DNA of 64,000 nt from Streptomyces achromogenes. GTDB lineage: Bacteria; Actinomycetota; Actinomycetes; Streptomycetales; Streptomycetaceae. The notes under the pieces are model-generated. The model was not told the DNA's origin, made no database searches, and saw only the letters and a program-made list of their open reading frames with translations. Below, one piece after another: positions 43,864 through 51,503 of the stretch (positions are counted from its first letter, which is position 1; each line of letters opens with the position of its first letter). Location of the stretch: the NCBI RefSeq assembly GCF_030816715.1, contig NZ_JAUSYH010000001.1, positions 8,680,001-8,744,000 of the forward strand, read 5' to 3'. The position numbers were made by a program, and so were the translations under genes.

Positions 43864-44655
43864 ATGAACTCGTTGGACCGCCCCGCAAACGGACACGTTC
43901 CGGTCGACCACCGGGCCGCGATCGCGGTGGAGACCGCCCGACTCGTCGCAGCCGTCAAGGATGCCGACCTGATGACCGCCGTGCCGAGCTGCCCCGGTTG
44001 GACTCTGGCAGACCTGGTCAGGCACACCGGTAGCGTCCAGCGTTGGTTCTCGAGTCTTCTGCACGCGCGCATCCAGGAGCCCCCGCGCAAGCGGGAGGTG
44101 GACCTGCGGCTCCCGGAACGGCAGGAGGAGTACCCAGACTGGCTGACCCACAGTGCGACCGTGGCCGCGGAGGCCTTCGCCGCCACCGACCCGGACCTTC
44201 CCATGTGGGCATGGGGCGGCGATCAGCACGCCCGCTTCTGGGCACGCCGGATGCTCTTCGAGACCCTGCTGCATCGGGTCGACGCCGAACTGGCCCTGGG
44301 TCGCCGACCCACCGTCGACCGGCCGTTGGCGGTGGACGGGGTCGACGAGTTCCTCGACAATCTCCCCTTCGCCACCTCCTTCGCGCCCCACGTCGCCAAG
44401 TTGCGCGGTCCCGACAAGGCCATCCGGTTCCATGCGACCGACGGTGAGGGAAACTGGCTGGTCCGCCTGCGGTCCGACGGCTTCGGGCTCGACGCGAACC
44501 CCGGCGCTGCCGAAACCGCCGACGCAACCGTTCACGGAACCGCGGCCGATCTGTTGCTGCTCGTCTACGGCCGACTGCACCACGATGCGGCGGTCTTCGC
44601 ATGTGACGGAGACGATGACCTGCTGATCTACTGGTTCGCCAACTCGGCGTTCTAG
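43864..44655 (+). CDS. Maleylpyruvate isomerase-family mycothiol-dependent protein
   Basis: A 263-aa member of the MDMPI/DinB family. The N-terminal four-helix domain has VPSCPGWTLADLVRHTGSVQ (about residues 39-58) and the metal-binding His in MLFETLLHRVDAELALG (about residues 135-151). The C-terminal domain ends with ATVHGTAADLLLLVYGRL. These enzymes use mycothiol as cofactor in actinobacteria. The substrate is unknown. Confidence 0.88.
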   Translation: MNSLDRPANGHVPVDHRAAIAVETARLVAAVKDADLMTAVPSCPGWTLADLVRHTGSVQRWFSSLLHARIQEPPRKREVDLRLPERQEEYPDWLTHSATVAAEAFAATDPDLPMWAWGGDQHARFWARRMLFETLLHRVDAELALGRRPTVDRPLAVDGVDEFLDNLPFATSFAPHVAKLRGPDKAIRFHATDGEGNWLVRLRSDGFGLDANPGAAETADATVHGTAADLLLLVYGRLHHDAAVFACDGDDDLLIYWFANSAF

Positions 44656-44896
44656 GGCTGGTCGAGGTGGGTTGAGGTCCTGGTCCAGCGGTTGCTGGCA
44701 CTGGATCTCCGACGCCTTCATGAAGCGTGCCCGAGTACCGTACGGCGTACCAGCCTTGTGGATGACGATGGCGTCGACCGTGCGGTGCGTCACTCCCAGG
44801 GCCCTGTCCTCGCAGGAGCCGGGGCGGCGTGGTCATCGTGGACCGGCGAGGAGAACCGGCTGCAGGGCGGTAGCCGCCGGAGCCGCTCTCCAGTAG

Positions 44897-44916
44897 CGTA
44901 CCGACCAGGCGGTACG
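44897..44916. promoter_or_regulatory. TetR-type operator upstream of the SCO6745-family gene
   Basis: CGTACCG-ACCAGG-CGGTACG, perfect 7-bp arms. TACCGACC with its complement is a common core of actinobacterial TetR operators. No tetR gene is present beside it, so the regulator is encoded elsewhere or was deleted. The rest of 44656-44993 shows no gene. Confidence 0.55.
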
Positions 44917-44993
44917 TCGGGCGGCGTCCCATACGCCGTCATGTGCTCGATGAATACCAGCGTTTCATCCGCCACAGGACCGGAGAGCCGCTC

Positions 44994-45881
44994 ATGACGC
45001 AGAAGATGAACCGCGACAGCCTCGCCCTCGCGCGCGAGACCTGGAGAACCCTCGAGCCCTACCACGGGGCCGTCTACTTCTCGCCCGAAGCCGCAGGCCG
45101 GTACGACGAGTTGGGCGCGGACGCCAGGACGGGGTACTTCGCGTCCCGTTCGGCCGCGCTCGGCGCGGCCTCGGCGGATCTGGTCATCGCCACGTTCTAC
45201 AACTTCAATCCACAACTGGTGCGCCGGGCCATACCCGCGGCATGGGGGGTCGCTACGCCGCAGCAGTTCGCCGCTGCCCGGCTCGCAGGGATCGACGCCA
45301 CGCTCCGCCGCATCCTCGGCGCGGAGGTCTCCTCGCCGGCGATGGCCCGTGCCGCGGAACTGGCCCGTACCGCAGCTGAAGTGACTGTCGATCACCCGCA
45401 GGGCCGCCCTCTTTTCGCCGCGCACGCCGCACTGCCGTGGCCGAGCGCGCCGCACCTCGTGCTCTGGCATGCGCAGACTCTGCTGAGGGAGTTCCGGGGC
45501 GACGGTCATGTGGGGGCACTGCTGACCGCCGGACTGAGCGGGATCGAAGCTCTCGTCACGCATGCCGCCGCAGGCGACGTCGACGCAGGGGTCCTGCGCG
45601 ACTCGCGGGCATGGACGCCTCAGCAGTGGGGCCAGGCGGTCCAGAGCCTACGTGAGCGTGGATGGCTCGACGACGGGCCGCAGCCGGCCCTGACCGAGGA
45701 GGGGGCGCGGCGCAGGGCGGAGATCGAGCACACCACCGACAGGCTGGCCGCCCTCCCGTATCTCACACTCGGTCCTACGGCCTGCGTCGAACTGTGCTCG
45801 CTGGTGCGGCCGTTCAGCCTTGCGGTCGCGAAGGAGCTCATGCCGTGGGCAGTCGGTCGTCTCAGCGGGGGGAGTGCGTGA
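44994..45881 (+). CDS. SCO6745-family protein
   Basis: A 295-aa protein of the Streptomyces SCO6745 family (helix-turn-helix-like C-terminus): ARETWRTLEPYHGAVYFSPE (about residues 11-30), LVIATFYNFNPQLVRRAIPA (about residues 62-81), LWHAQTLLREFRGDGHVGAL and a wing RGWLDDGPQPALTEEGARRR. The role is unknown; it may be a regulator or sensor. ATG at 44994 follows GGAGAG. A TetR-type operator lies 78 nt upstream and an acyl-CoA dehydrogenase remnant downstream. Confidence 0.85.
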   Translation: MTQKMNRDSLALARETWRTLEPYHGAVYFSPEAAGRYDELGADARTGYFASRSAALGAASADLVIATFYNFNPQLVRRAIPAAWGVATPQQFAAARLAGIDATLRRILGAEVSSPAMARAAELARTAAEVTVDHPQGRPLFAAHAALPWPSAPHLVLWHAQTLLREFRGDGHVGALLTAGLSGIEALVTHAAAGDVDAGVLRDSRAWTPQQWGQAVQSLRERGWLDDGPQPALTEEGARRRAEIEHTTDRLAALPYLTLGPTACVELCSLVRPFSLAVAKELMPWAVGRLSGGSA

Positions 45882-45902
45882 GAGAGGGCGCCGAGGTCGG
45901 GA

Positions 45903-45980
45903 ACGCTCGAGGCCGAGACGCGCAGCCAGGGCCTGTGGAACCTCTTCCTGCCCGACGCCGAGCACGGTGCCGGCCGGCCG
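45903..45980 (+). pseudogene. Acyl-CoA dehydrogenase fragment
   Basis: The frame TLEAETRSQGLWNLFLPDAE then HGAG is the conserved N-terminal-domain motif of acyl-CoA dehydrogenases (usually LKAEARRRGLWNLFLPxxEHGAG). Nothing else of the enzyme remains. The remainder of 45882-46242 has no supported gene. Confidence 0.65.
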
Positions 45981-46242
45981 GCTCTCTCCCGCCTGACAGA
46001 CGAACGTCTGCCGCCCGAGGCGGTGTACGTTCCTGGCAGTCGCCGCGCCCGGGACGAGATCACCCACGATCACTCAGACAGACTGCGCGAAAGCACTGAG
46101 CCGCCCATCGGCCTCGGCCGCAGTCGAGCGCTTCCTGCCCTGACGCCGCGGACCAGCCGCGCCAGGGGTCAGGACTGCGCGCTCAGGCCGAGTGCGAGGG
46201 ATGATGGGGACGCAATGACGGAACGTGAGGTCAGGAGGGCTC

Positions 46243-46581
46243 ATGGCGAAGCGGGTTCACCGGCCCCGTGAGGACGCGGAGTTCGATTTCATCCTCGGGA
46301 TGAGCGCAGTTCCGGTCCTCGCGTACTTCACCGGGACATGGCCCAAGGCGATCGAGCCCTGCCGGGTGATGGACCTCGTCGTGGGTGACATCGCCGACGA
46401 CTGCACGGGCCGCCTGACGGTCGTCCGTACCGACATCACGCGTTGTCCGGCCGCAACCGAGCGATACGGGATCACCGGAGCCCCGTCCTGCGTCCTGCTG
46501 AAGCAGGGGGAGGCGGTGGCGCACGGCACGGGGCCCATGACCATCGCCGAGGTACGGAAGTTCCTGGACGGCCACCTCTGA
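46243..46581 (+). CDS. Thioredoxin-like protein lacking the CxxC motif
   Basis: A 112-aa thioredoxin fold: AEFDFILGMSAVPVLAYFTG, VVGDIADDCTGRLTVVRTDI, YGITGAPSCVLLKQGEAVAH and a final helix TIAEVRKFLDGHL. Where thioredoxin has WCGPC, this reads WPKAIEPC, so only the resolving Cys is kept and three residues are inserted. The cis-Pro region (GAPS) is present. It cannot work as a standard dithiol reductase; monothiol or chaperone roles are possible. A good AGGAGG site precedes the ATG. Confidence 0.85.
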   Translation: MAKRVHRPREDAEFDFILGMSAVPVLAYFTGTWPKAIEPCRVMDLVVGDIADDCTGRLTVVRTDITRCPAATERYGITGAPSCVLLKQGEAVAHGTGPMTIAEVRKFLDGHL

Positions 46582-46947
46582 GCGGCCGGCGCGGCGCGTG
46601 GCCCGCGACGCCCGTCACGGTTCGTCTACGGGAGCTGCGCCGCCTGAGACCCCTTGGGACTGAGACACCCCCACAGGTCACATGACTCCGTCGGGCCCGT
46701 TGTCCGCCGCCGGCTGCGCGAGGGCCGCGGCCCGAAGCCGGAGATCGCTACGCGGTGGTGTGGCGCTTGGCCTCGGCAGTGATGATCTGCGGCGCCTCAG
46801 CGAGCGGTGCTGGCGGGTGCGGTGGGAGACCACGGGGCGCTGCGTGATCGCTGACGTGGACCACATGCGCTCGGGCGGCTGTGCGGAACAGCATGGCTCA
46901 GGCATGTATGACGCGATGGCGGGTAGTGGGGCACGCGTGAATGGAGC
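46582..46947. other. Intergenic, nothing recognised
   Basis: 366 nt. A forward frame from about 46682 has no ribosome site or family signal. It ends just before the GGAGC ribosome site of the kinase gene. Confidence 0.4.
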
Positions 46948-47433
46948 ATGAGGATGGCACCAGGGGGATCCCATACCGACGGTGACGGCTGTACCAGACC
47001 GGTCGAGCACCTGATCCGCGCCGGCTACGCCCTCGGCGGAGACGACGGCTGCATCGCCGACGCCCGTCGGCACGCCCTTGCCTTCCTCGACCAGGCCGAA
47101 GCCGACTACCCCTTGTCCGTGCCCGCCCGCGCACGGGATCTGACCCAGCTTGTCGTCAGCGAGCTGGTCACCAACGCCTGTAAATACGCCCCTGGCCCGG
47201 TCCTGGTGGAATTCGGTATCAACATCCACGCCGTGGACGTCATCGTGTGGGACAGCGACCCTGTCGTTCCCGCGGCCCGGGCCGCCGATCCCGACCGGGT
47301 CGGCCAGCACGGGCTGGAGATCGTCGAGGCCGTCAGCCAGGCCCTGTTCATCGAGCAGCAGTCGGTCGGCAAGCGCATCACCGCCCGCATCCCCCTGCTC
47401 GATCCACCCCGCAGCGACACCGCACATCGCTGA
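46948..47433 (+). CDS. HATPase_c-type anti-sigma/serine kinase-like protein
   Basis: A 161-aa protein of the RsbW/SpoIIAB-like GHKL ATPase group so common in Streptomyces. The N box is LTQLVVSELVTNACKYAP (about residues 66-83), the G1 box VIVWDSDPVVP (altered from DxGxG) and the G2 box GQHGLEIVEAVSQ. These kinases bind sigma factors or phosphorylate STAS antagonists. A STAS gene lies 302 nt downstream on the same strand and may be its partner. Confidence 0.88.
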   Translation: MRMAPGGSHTDGDGCTRPVEHLIRAGYALGGDDGCIADARRHALAFLDQAEADYPLSVPARARDLTQLVVSELVTNACKYAPGPVLVEFGINIHAVDVIVWDSDPVVPAARAADPDRVGQHGLEIVEAVSQALFIEQQSVGKRITARIPLLDPPRSDTAHR

Positions 47434-47735
47434 CGAGCATGCCGCCGCGCGGACCCGGGGATCCGCGCGCCGGAGACGGAGGACTGGCCGTAGCGCCCCA
47501 GCGCTGTTCCCTGGCCCATTGCCGTGCCGTCGTCGGCTCCCTCCGCAGACGTCACGCGGGCCTCGCTGTGCGACGATGGGCGGACACGGGACCGACCGGC
47601 GCTACGGAGGCCGGTCTTTGGGACGTTATGCGTTGCCCCCTACCAGGGCACCGGCCTCCCACCATCGTCGGCCCGCCCCGCGCAGGGGCGCTTCGCCTTT
47701 GGGCTCCTCACCCCCTGGAGAGGGGGCTGGCCCAC
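47434..47735. other. Gap between kinase and STAS genes, nothing recognised
   Basis: 302 nt with no convincing coding frame. The CTGGAGAGGGGG stretch at its right end supplies the ribosome site for the STAS gene. Confidence 0.4.
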
Positions 47736-48077
47736 ATGCGTTTCACCATACGGATCTGTGGCGCTGTCGCTCACATCACCATGCACGGAGAGATCGACTA
47801 CGACACCCTGCCGACGCTCCGCGCCGCTGCTGCCGAGCTGCCACCGGAAGTGGCAGAGCTGGTCTGGGACCTGCATGACGCCCGCTTCATGGACGTCGCC
47901 GGCCTCCACCTGCTCTTCGAACAGCCGTCACCAGAGGGCCCGGCCCGCAAGACGACAGTGACCAACGTCGCGTCCCAGCCGCTGCGGCTGCTGCTCCTCG
48001 CCACTGAAGTGAATCCCGCCCTTGAACTCGCTCATCTGCTTCCCGACACGCTCCCGGCCACACTGCTTGATGACTGA
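47736..48077 (+). CDS. STAS-domain anti-sigma factor antagonist
   Basis: A 113-aa STAS protein: GAVAHITMHGEIDYDTLPTL (about residues 9-28) and the region ELVWDLHDARFMDVAGLHLL, where the usual phospho-acceptor D-S of SpoIIAA reads F-M-D-V, so the phosphorylatable Ser is Met or missing. It probably binds a GHKL kinase constitutively or structurally. Downstream to 48291 there is only a short unassigned frame. Confidence 0.85.
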   Translation: MRFTIRICGAVAHITMHGEIDYDTLPTLRAAAAELPPEVAELVWDLHDARFMDVAGLHLLFEQPSPEGPARKTTVTNVASQPLRLLLLATEVNPALELAHLLPDTLPATLLDD

Positions 48078-48291
48078 CAGCCACCCAGCTCCACGACGAG
48101 AGACAGTGCCGCCACGCCGACCCGCACACAATCTCGGAGAAAGCCGGCACACGGGCCGGCCGCCTGAATAAGGGAACACGAGGCAGGAGCGAGCACCGCG
48201 CAGGCCATGGCGCGCGAACTGCTCGCCGCACGGGCCGCCGCCCGGGACCTGCGCGACCCACTGATCACCTGGTCGGTCACCGTAGCGGGCA

Positions 48292-48849
48292 TCACCCGGT
48301 TCCGTCCTGCCAGCGGTAGAGGTCGCGCAGCAGGGAAATCTCGGCGCCGTGATGGATCAGCTCCCTGTTGACGTGCAGGACCCTGTTCTCCATGGGAAAC
48401 TGCTCGGGACCCACCGGGGGCGGATTCTCCAGGTCAGCGTCCGAGAGTTCGCGGACCCCCGCGTTCCATCTCCCGTACATCTCGTCGAGTTGTTGAAGTG
48501 CCTCGTCAGCGGTCCCCGCATAGGCGAATTTCTCGGAGTCGACGTCCTGGCCGTCGAAGTACCATCCGACCCGATAGCCCAGGCACGAGACGATGATGTG
48601 CGCCAGCCGCCAGGCGATCGTGGTCACCGGCGCCGGTGCCGGCACCGCGTCAGGCGACGCGGAGTCCATCGTCCATTCCCCCGAGCCTGCCGACTTCGGT
48701 GCCGCCGACGCGCCACGTGGGCGGATGCTCCAGCAGCCGCGCACCGGCTCCCAGAAGTACTCCTCATCGGTGAGACCGTGCAGCCGCGGCCGCAGGTTCT
48801 GGTGCCAGTACCAGTCCAACTGCTCCGCGAGGCGCTCGCTTCTTGTCAT
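48292..48849 (-). CDS. DinB-family protein
   Basis: A 185-aa DinB four-helix protein: LAEQLDWYWHQNLRPRLHGL, then DEEYFWEPVRGCWSIRPRG, TTIAWRLAHIIVSCLGYRVG with a metal-type His (about residue 84), and LHVNRELIHHGAEISLLRDL with the paired His near the C-terminus. This subfamily includes mycothiol- or bacillithiol-dependent transferases; the substrate is unknown. Confidence 0.9.
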   Translation of the reverse strand: MTRSERLAEQLDWYWHQNLRPRLHGLTDEEYFWEPVRGCWSIRPRGASAAPKSAGSGEWTMDSASPDAVPAPAPVTTIAWRLAHIIVSCLGYRVGWYFDGQDVDSEKFAYAGTADEALQQLDEMYGRWNAGVRELSDADLENPPPVGPEQFPMENRVLHVNRELIHHGAEISLLRDLYRWQDGTG

Positions 48850-48979
48850 TTCCGCACCCTATATACCGGAGACCTGGCGCCAAATGGAGGTTGAGACGGC
48901 GGCTGCCTTCGCGGTCCGGCGGGGACGGTGGCCCGGACCGCTCGGGCCGGCCGGTGCTCGTCGGGGGCCGCGGCGCGCA

Positions 48980-49019
48980 GCCGTGTCCGCGCTGCCCGTA
49001 CGGGCAGCGCGGACACGGC
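48980..49019. repeat. 40-bp perfect palindrome
   Basis: GCCGTGTCCGCGCTGCCCGT is followed immediately by its exact reverse complement, with no loop. It lies upstream of the DinB gene and past the end of the peptidase gene, in a 420-nt gap with no other supported feature. It could form a cruciform, act as a bidirectional terminator after folding with a small loop, or be a recombination or replication-related site. Confidence 0.85.
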
Positions 49020-49269
49020 CCCGCAGTTCCTCAGGGGGAGGCGCACGGTGAGCTGGACACCGGCCCCAGGCCGTCCGCGGCCTTCCTGGACGCCTCCGGC
49101 ACGGTGGCCTCGACCGCGGCGGGCACCGCCGTCCAGGACCGTATGCCCTCAGCCGCCGAGCAGTTCGCAGCCCTGGTCGAACAGACCGCAACCCGCCGTG
49201 TCCGCGCGCGGGCGGGGAGCCGTCGCCGGCGCAATGCGTGTTTTGTACCCGGGCGTTGCCGGCCCTGCG

Positions 49270-51069
49270 CTAGAAGGTCAGGTTCCAGGCGTCGATCTTG
49301 CCCGTGTCGGAGGTGGCGTTGTCGTTGACGCGCAGCTTCCAGGTGCCGTTCGCGACCTCCGAGGAGGCGTTCACGGTGAAGGTCTGGGCGATGTTGTCGG
49401 CGCTGCCGCCGGCGTGGTTGTGCAGCGTGTAGACGGTGCCGTCCGGTGCCACCAGGTCGACCTTCAGGTCACCGATGTAGGTGTGCTTGATGTCCACGCC
49501 GACCTTGAGGGTGGCCGGGGCGTTGCCGGTCACGCCGGTGACGGCGATCGGGCTCTCCACGGTCGCGTTGTCGTTGACGGCGAAGTCCGCGAGGTTCTCG
49601 AAGTACTTGCCGGGCGGGGGAGTGGTCCCGACGGCCTTGAGGGCGTCGACCTGTCCTTCGCCGAAGAACGAGTTGCTGGCCGTCGTGCCCGTGCAGCGGC
49701 TGTCCGAGGGGCAGGCGATGTCGTTGGCCTGGGCGGCCAGCTTGGCGCGGATCTGCGCCGGGGTGATGCCCGGGTTGGCACTGGCGATGAGCGCCGCCAC
49801 GCCGACCACGTGCGGGGTGGCCATCGAGGTGCCGCTCTTGCTGCCGTAGCCGCCGCCGGGGACGGTGGAGTACACGTTGCTGCCCGGCGCCGCGACGTCG
49901 ATGACGCCCTGCCCGTAGTTGGAGAACGAGGCCTTGGTGACGCCCGTGCCGTTGGCCGCGACCGTGACCACGCCCGGCAGCTCGGTCGGGATGTCGAGGC
50001 AGGCGTTGGTGATGGTGCGGGTGACCGGCGTCGAGTCGTTCGGGCTCGCGGAGTCGGTCGTCTTGTGGGCGAGGTCGTAGTTCTCGTTGCCCGCGGCGGC
50101 GATCTGGAGGGAGCCCTTGCCTTCGGCGTACTCCTGGGCGCGCTTGACGCCCTCGATGATGGCGGCCTGGTCGATGTTGTCCGGGCAGTTGAACTGCCAC
50201 GGGTCCGTGTAATAACTGTTGTTGGTGACCTGGAAGCCGTGGTCACCGGCCCACACGAAGCCGCAGATGGTGTTCTCGGCGAAGAAGAAGGCGTTGCCCG
50301 GCTCGGCGACCCGGACGGCGGAGATCTTCACCCCGGGGGCCACGCCGACGACGCCCTTGCCGTTCTTGGCCGCGGCGATGGTGCCCGCTACGTGGGTGCC
50401 GTGCGTGTCGACGTCCCGCCAGGCGCCGGCGCGGGTGTCGGGCTTGCCGTAGGCGCAGGAGACCGAGTCGGCCGCATCGAAGTTGGGCGCCAGGTCCTGG
50501 TGCTGGTCGTCCACACCGGTGTCCAGGATGCCGACCTTGACGGAGGCGGAGCCCGGGTTCACGGCCCAGGCCTGGTCGGCCTTGATCTGGCTCATGTCGG
50601 CCCGTACCGGTTCTCCGGCCGGGGTCGAGGACTGGGCCGGATTGGCCGGGAGCGCCGGGGAGTAGGCGTCGGCCGGGACGTCCGAGGTGCGCGTGGCGCC
50701 GACCTGCTGCACACCGGCGACGCCCCGCATGCTGGCGGCGAATCCGCTGGACGCCGAGTGGGCGACGATCACGCCGATGGCGTCGAAGTTCGAGAAGACG
50801 GTGCCGCCGTTGGCGGCGATCGCGGAACGGACCGCCGAATTGTCACCGGGGGCGGTGATCACGAGGTAGGCACGCGTGCCGGCCACCCAGGTCGCACTCA
50901 GGGAGGCCGGCACGGCGGCCGGAGCGTGGGCCTTGGCGGCCGGCGCGGTGGAGGGGGCGACGGGGAGCGTGCCCGCGAGGGCGCCGGGGGCACCGAACGC
51001 GAGGGCTGCGCCGAGCGTGGCCGCCAGCACCAGTGTGCGTCGAGGTCGGCTGGATCTGTGGGGTATCAA
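49270..51069 (-). CDS. Secreted S8 subtilisin-like peptidase with P-domain
   Basis: A 599-aa exported protease. A signal peptide with RPRR (residues 1-33) is followed by an I9-type prodomain (about 60-130). The S8 catalytic domain has Asp183 in GILDTGVDD, His223 in THGTHVAGT and the Ser motif SGTSMATPH near residue 410. A C-terminal proprotein-convertase P-domain follows (VGVDIKHTYIGDLKVDLVAP, ending KIDAWNLTF). The only start that fits is TTG at 51067-51069 behind GGAGG. It acts outside the cell, digesting protein or processing other secreted proteins. Confidence 0.92.
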   Translation of the reverse strand: MIPHRSSRPRRTLVLAATLGAALAFGAPGALAGTLPVAPSTAPAAKAHAPAAVPASLSATWVAGTRAYLVITAPGDNSAVRSAIAANGGTVFSNFDAIGVIVAHSASSGFAASMRGVAGVQQVGATRTSDVPADAYSPALPANPAQSSTPAGEPVRADMSQIKADQAWAVNPGSASVKVGILDTGVDDQHQDLAPNFDAADSVSCAYGKPDTRAGAWRDVDTHGTHVAGTIAAAKNGKGVVGVAPGVKISAVRVAEPGNAFFFAENTICGFVWAGDHGFQVTNNSYYTDPWQFNCPDNIDQAAIIEGVKRAQEYAEGKGSLQIAAAGNENYDLAHKTTDSASPNDSTPVTRTITNACLDIPTELPGVVTVAANGTGVTKASFSNYGQGVIDVAAPGSNVYSTVPGGGYGSKSGTSMATPHVVGVAALIASANPGITPAQIRAKLAAQANDIACPSDSRCTGTTASNSFFGEGQVDALKAVGTTPPPGKYFENLADFAVNDNATVESPIAVTGVTGNAPATLKVGVDIKHTYIGDLKVDLVAPDGTVYTLHNHAGGSADNIAQTFTVNASSEVANGTWKLRVNDNATSDTGKIDAWNLTF

Positions 51070-51440
51070 TGCGTCCTCCGGAGACGGCCCGGCCGTGCTG
51101 AGGGCACCGGCCGGGCCGTACGAAACGAGTGGTGGATGCAAGATGTCAGACGCGTGCTCCTGTGCGGAAGTACCTTTCCGTGCCGGGAAGTTACAGGGGT
51201 ATGGCTGAAAAGAGACACACTCCGGGCATCCATCGGTGAGAGGGAAGCCGAAGATCGTGCGGGCGGCGGCCCGGCTGGGCCAGGTGCTCGTGTCGAGCCG
51301 AACGCGATCAGCGGGTTTGCCTGACCGCGCCGACGCCGGTGACGGTCCGCCGGGCACAGCCCGCATGTCTTCCAGTGGCTGTGGGAGGGAGGCTCGCCCA
51401 GCGACGGGCTCGCCGCACCGGGCTGGGAATGCGCAGGTTG

Positions 51441-51476
51441 GGTTAAGTGATGGGGTAAGTTTCTGGATAAGTGATG
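51441..51476 (+). repeat. Three 12-bp direct repeats before tap
   Basis: GGTTAAGTGATG, GGGTAAGTTTCT and GGATAAGTGATG run head to tail, the first and third nearly identical, 28 nt before the tap start codon. They are AT-richer than the surroundings. They look like iterons or an operator for a helix-turn-helix protein, possibly Tap itself. The rest of 51070-51440 has no recognised gene. Confidence 0.65.
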
Positions 51477-51503
51477 TCGGGTGCTGAGATGAGGGTGCAG
51501 GGA

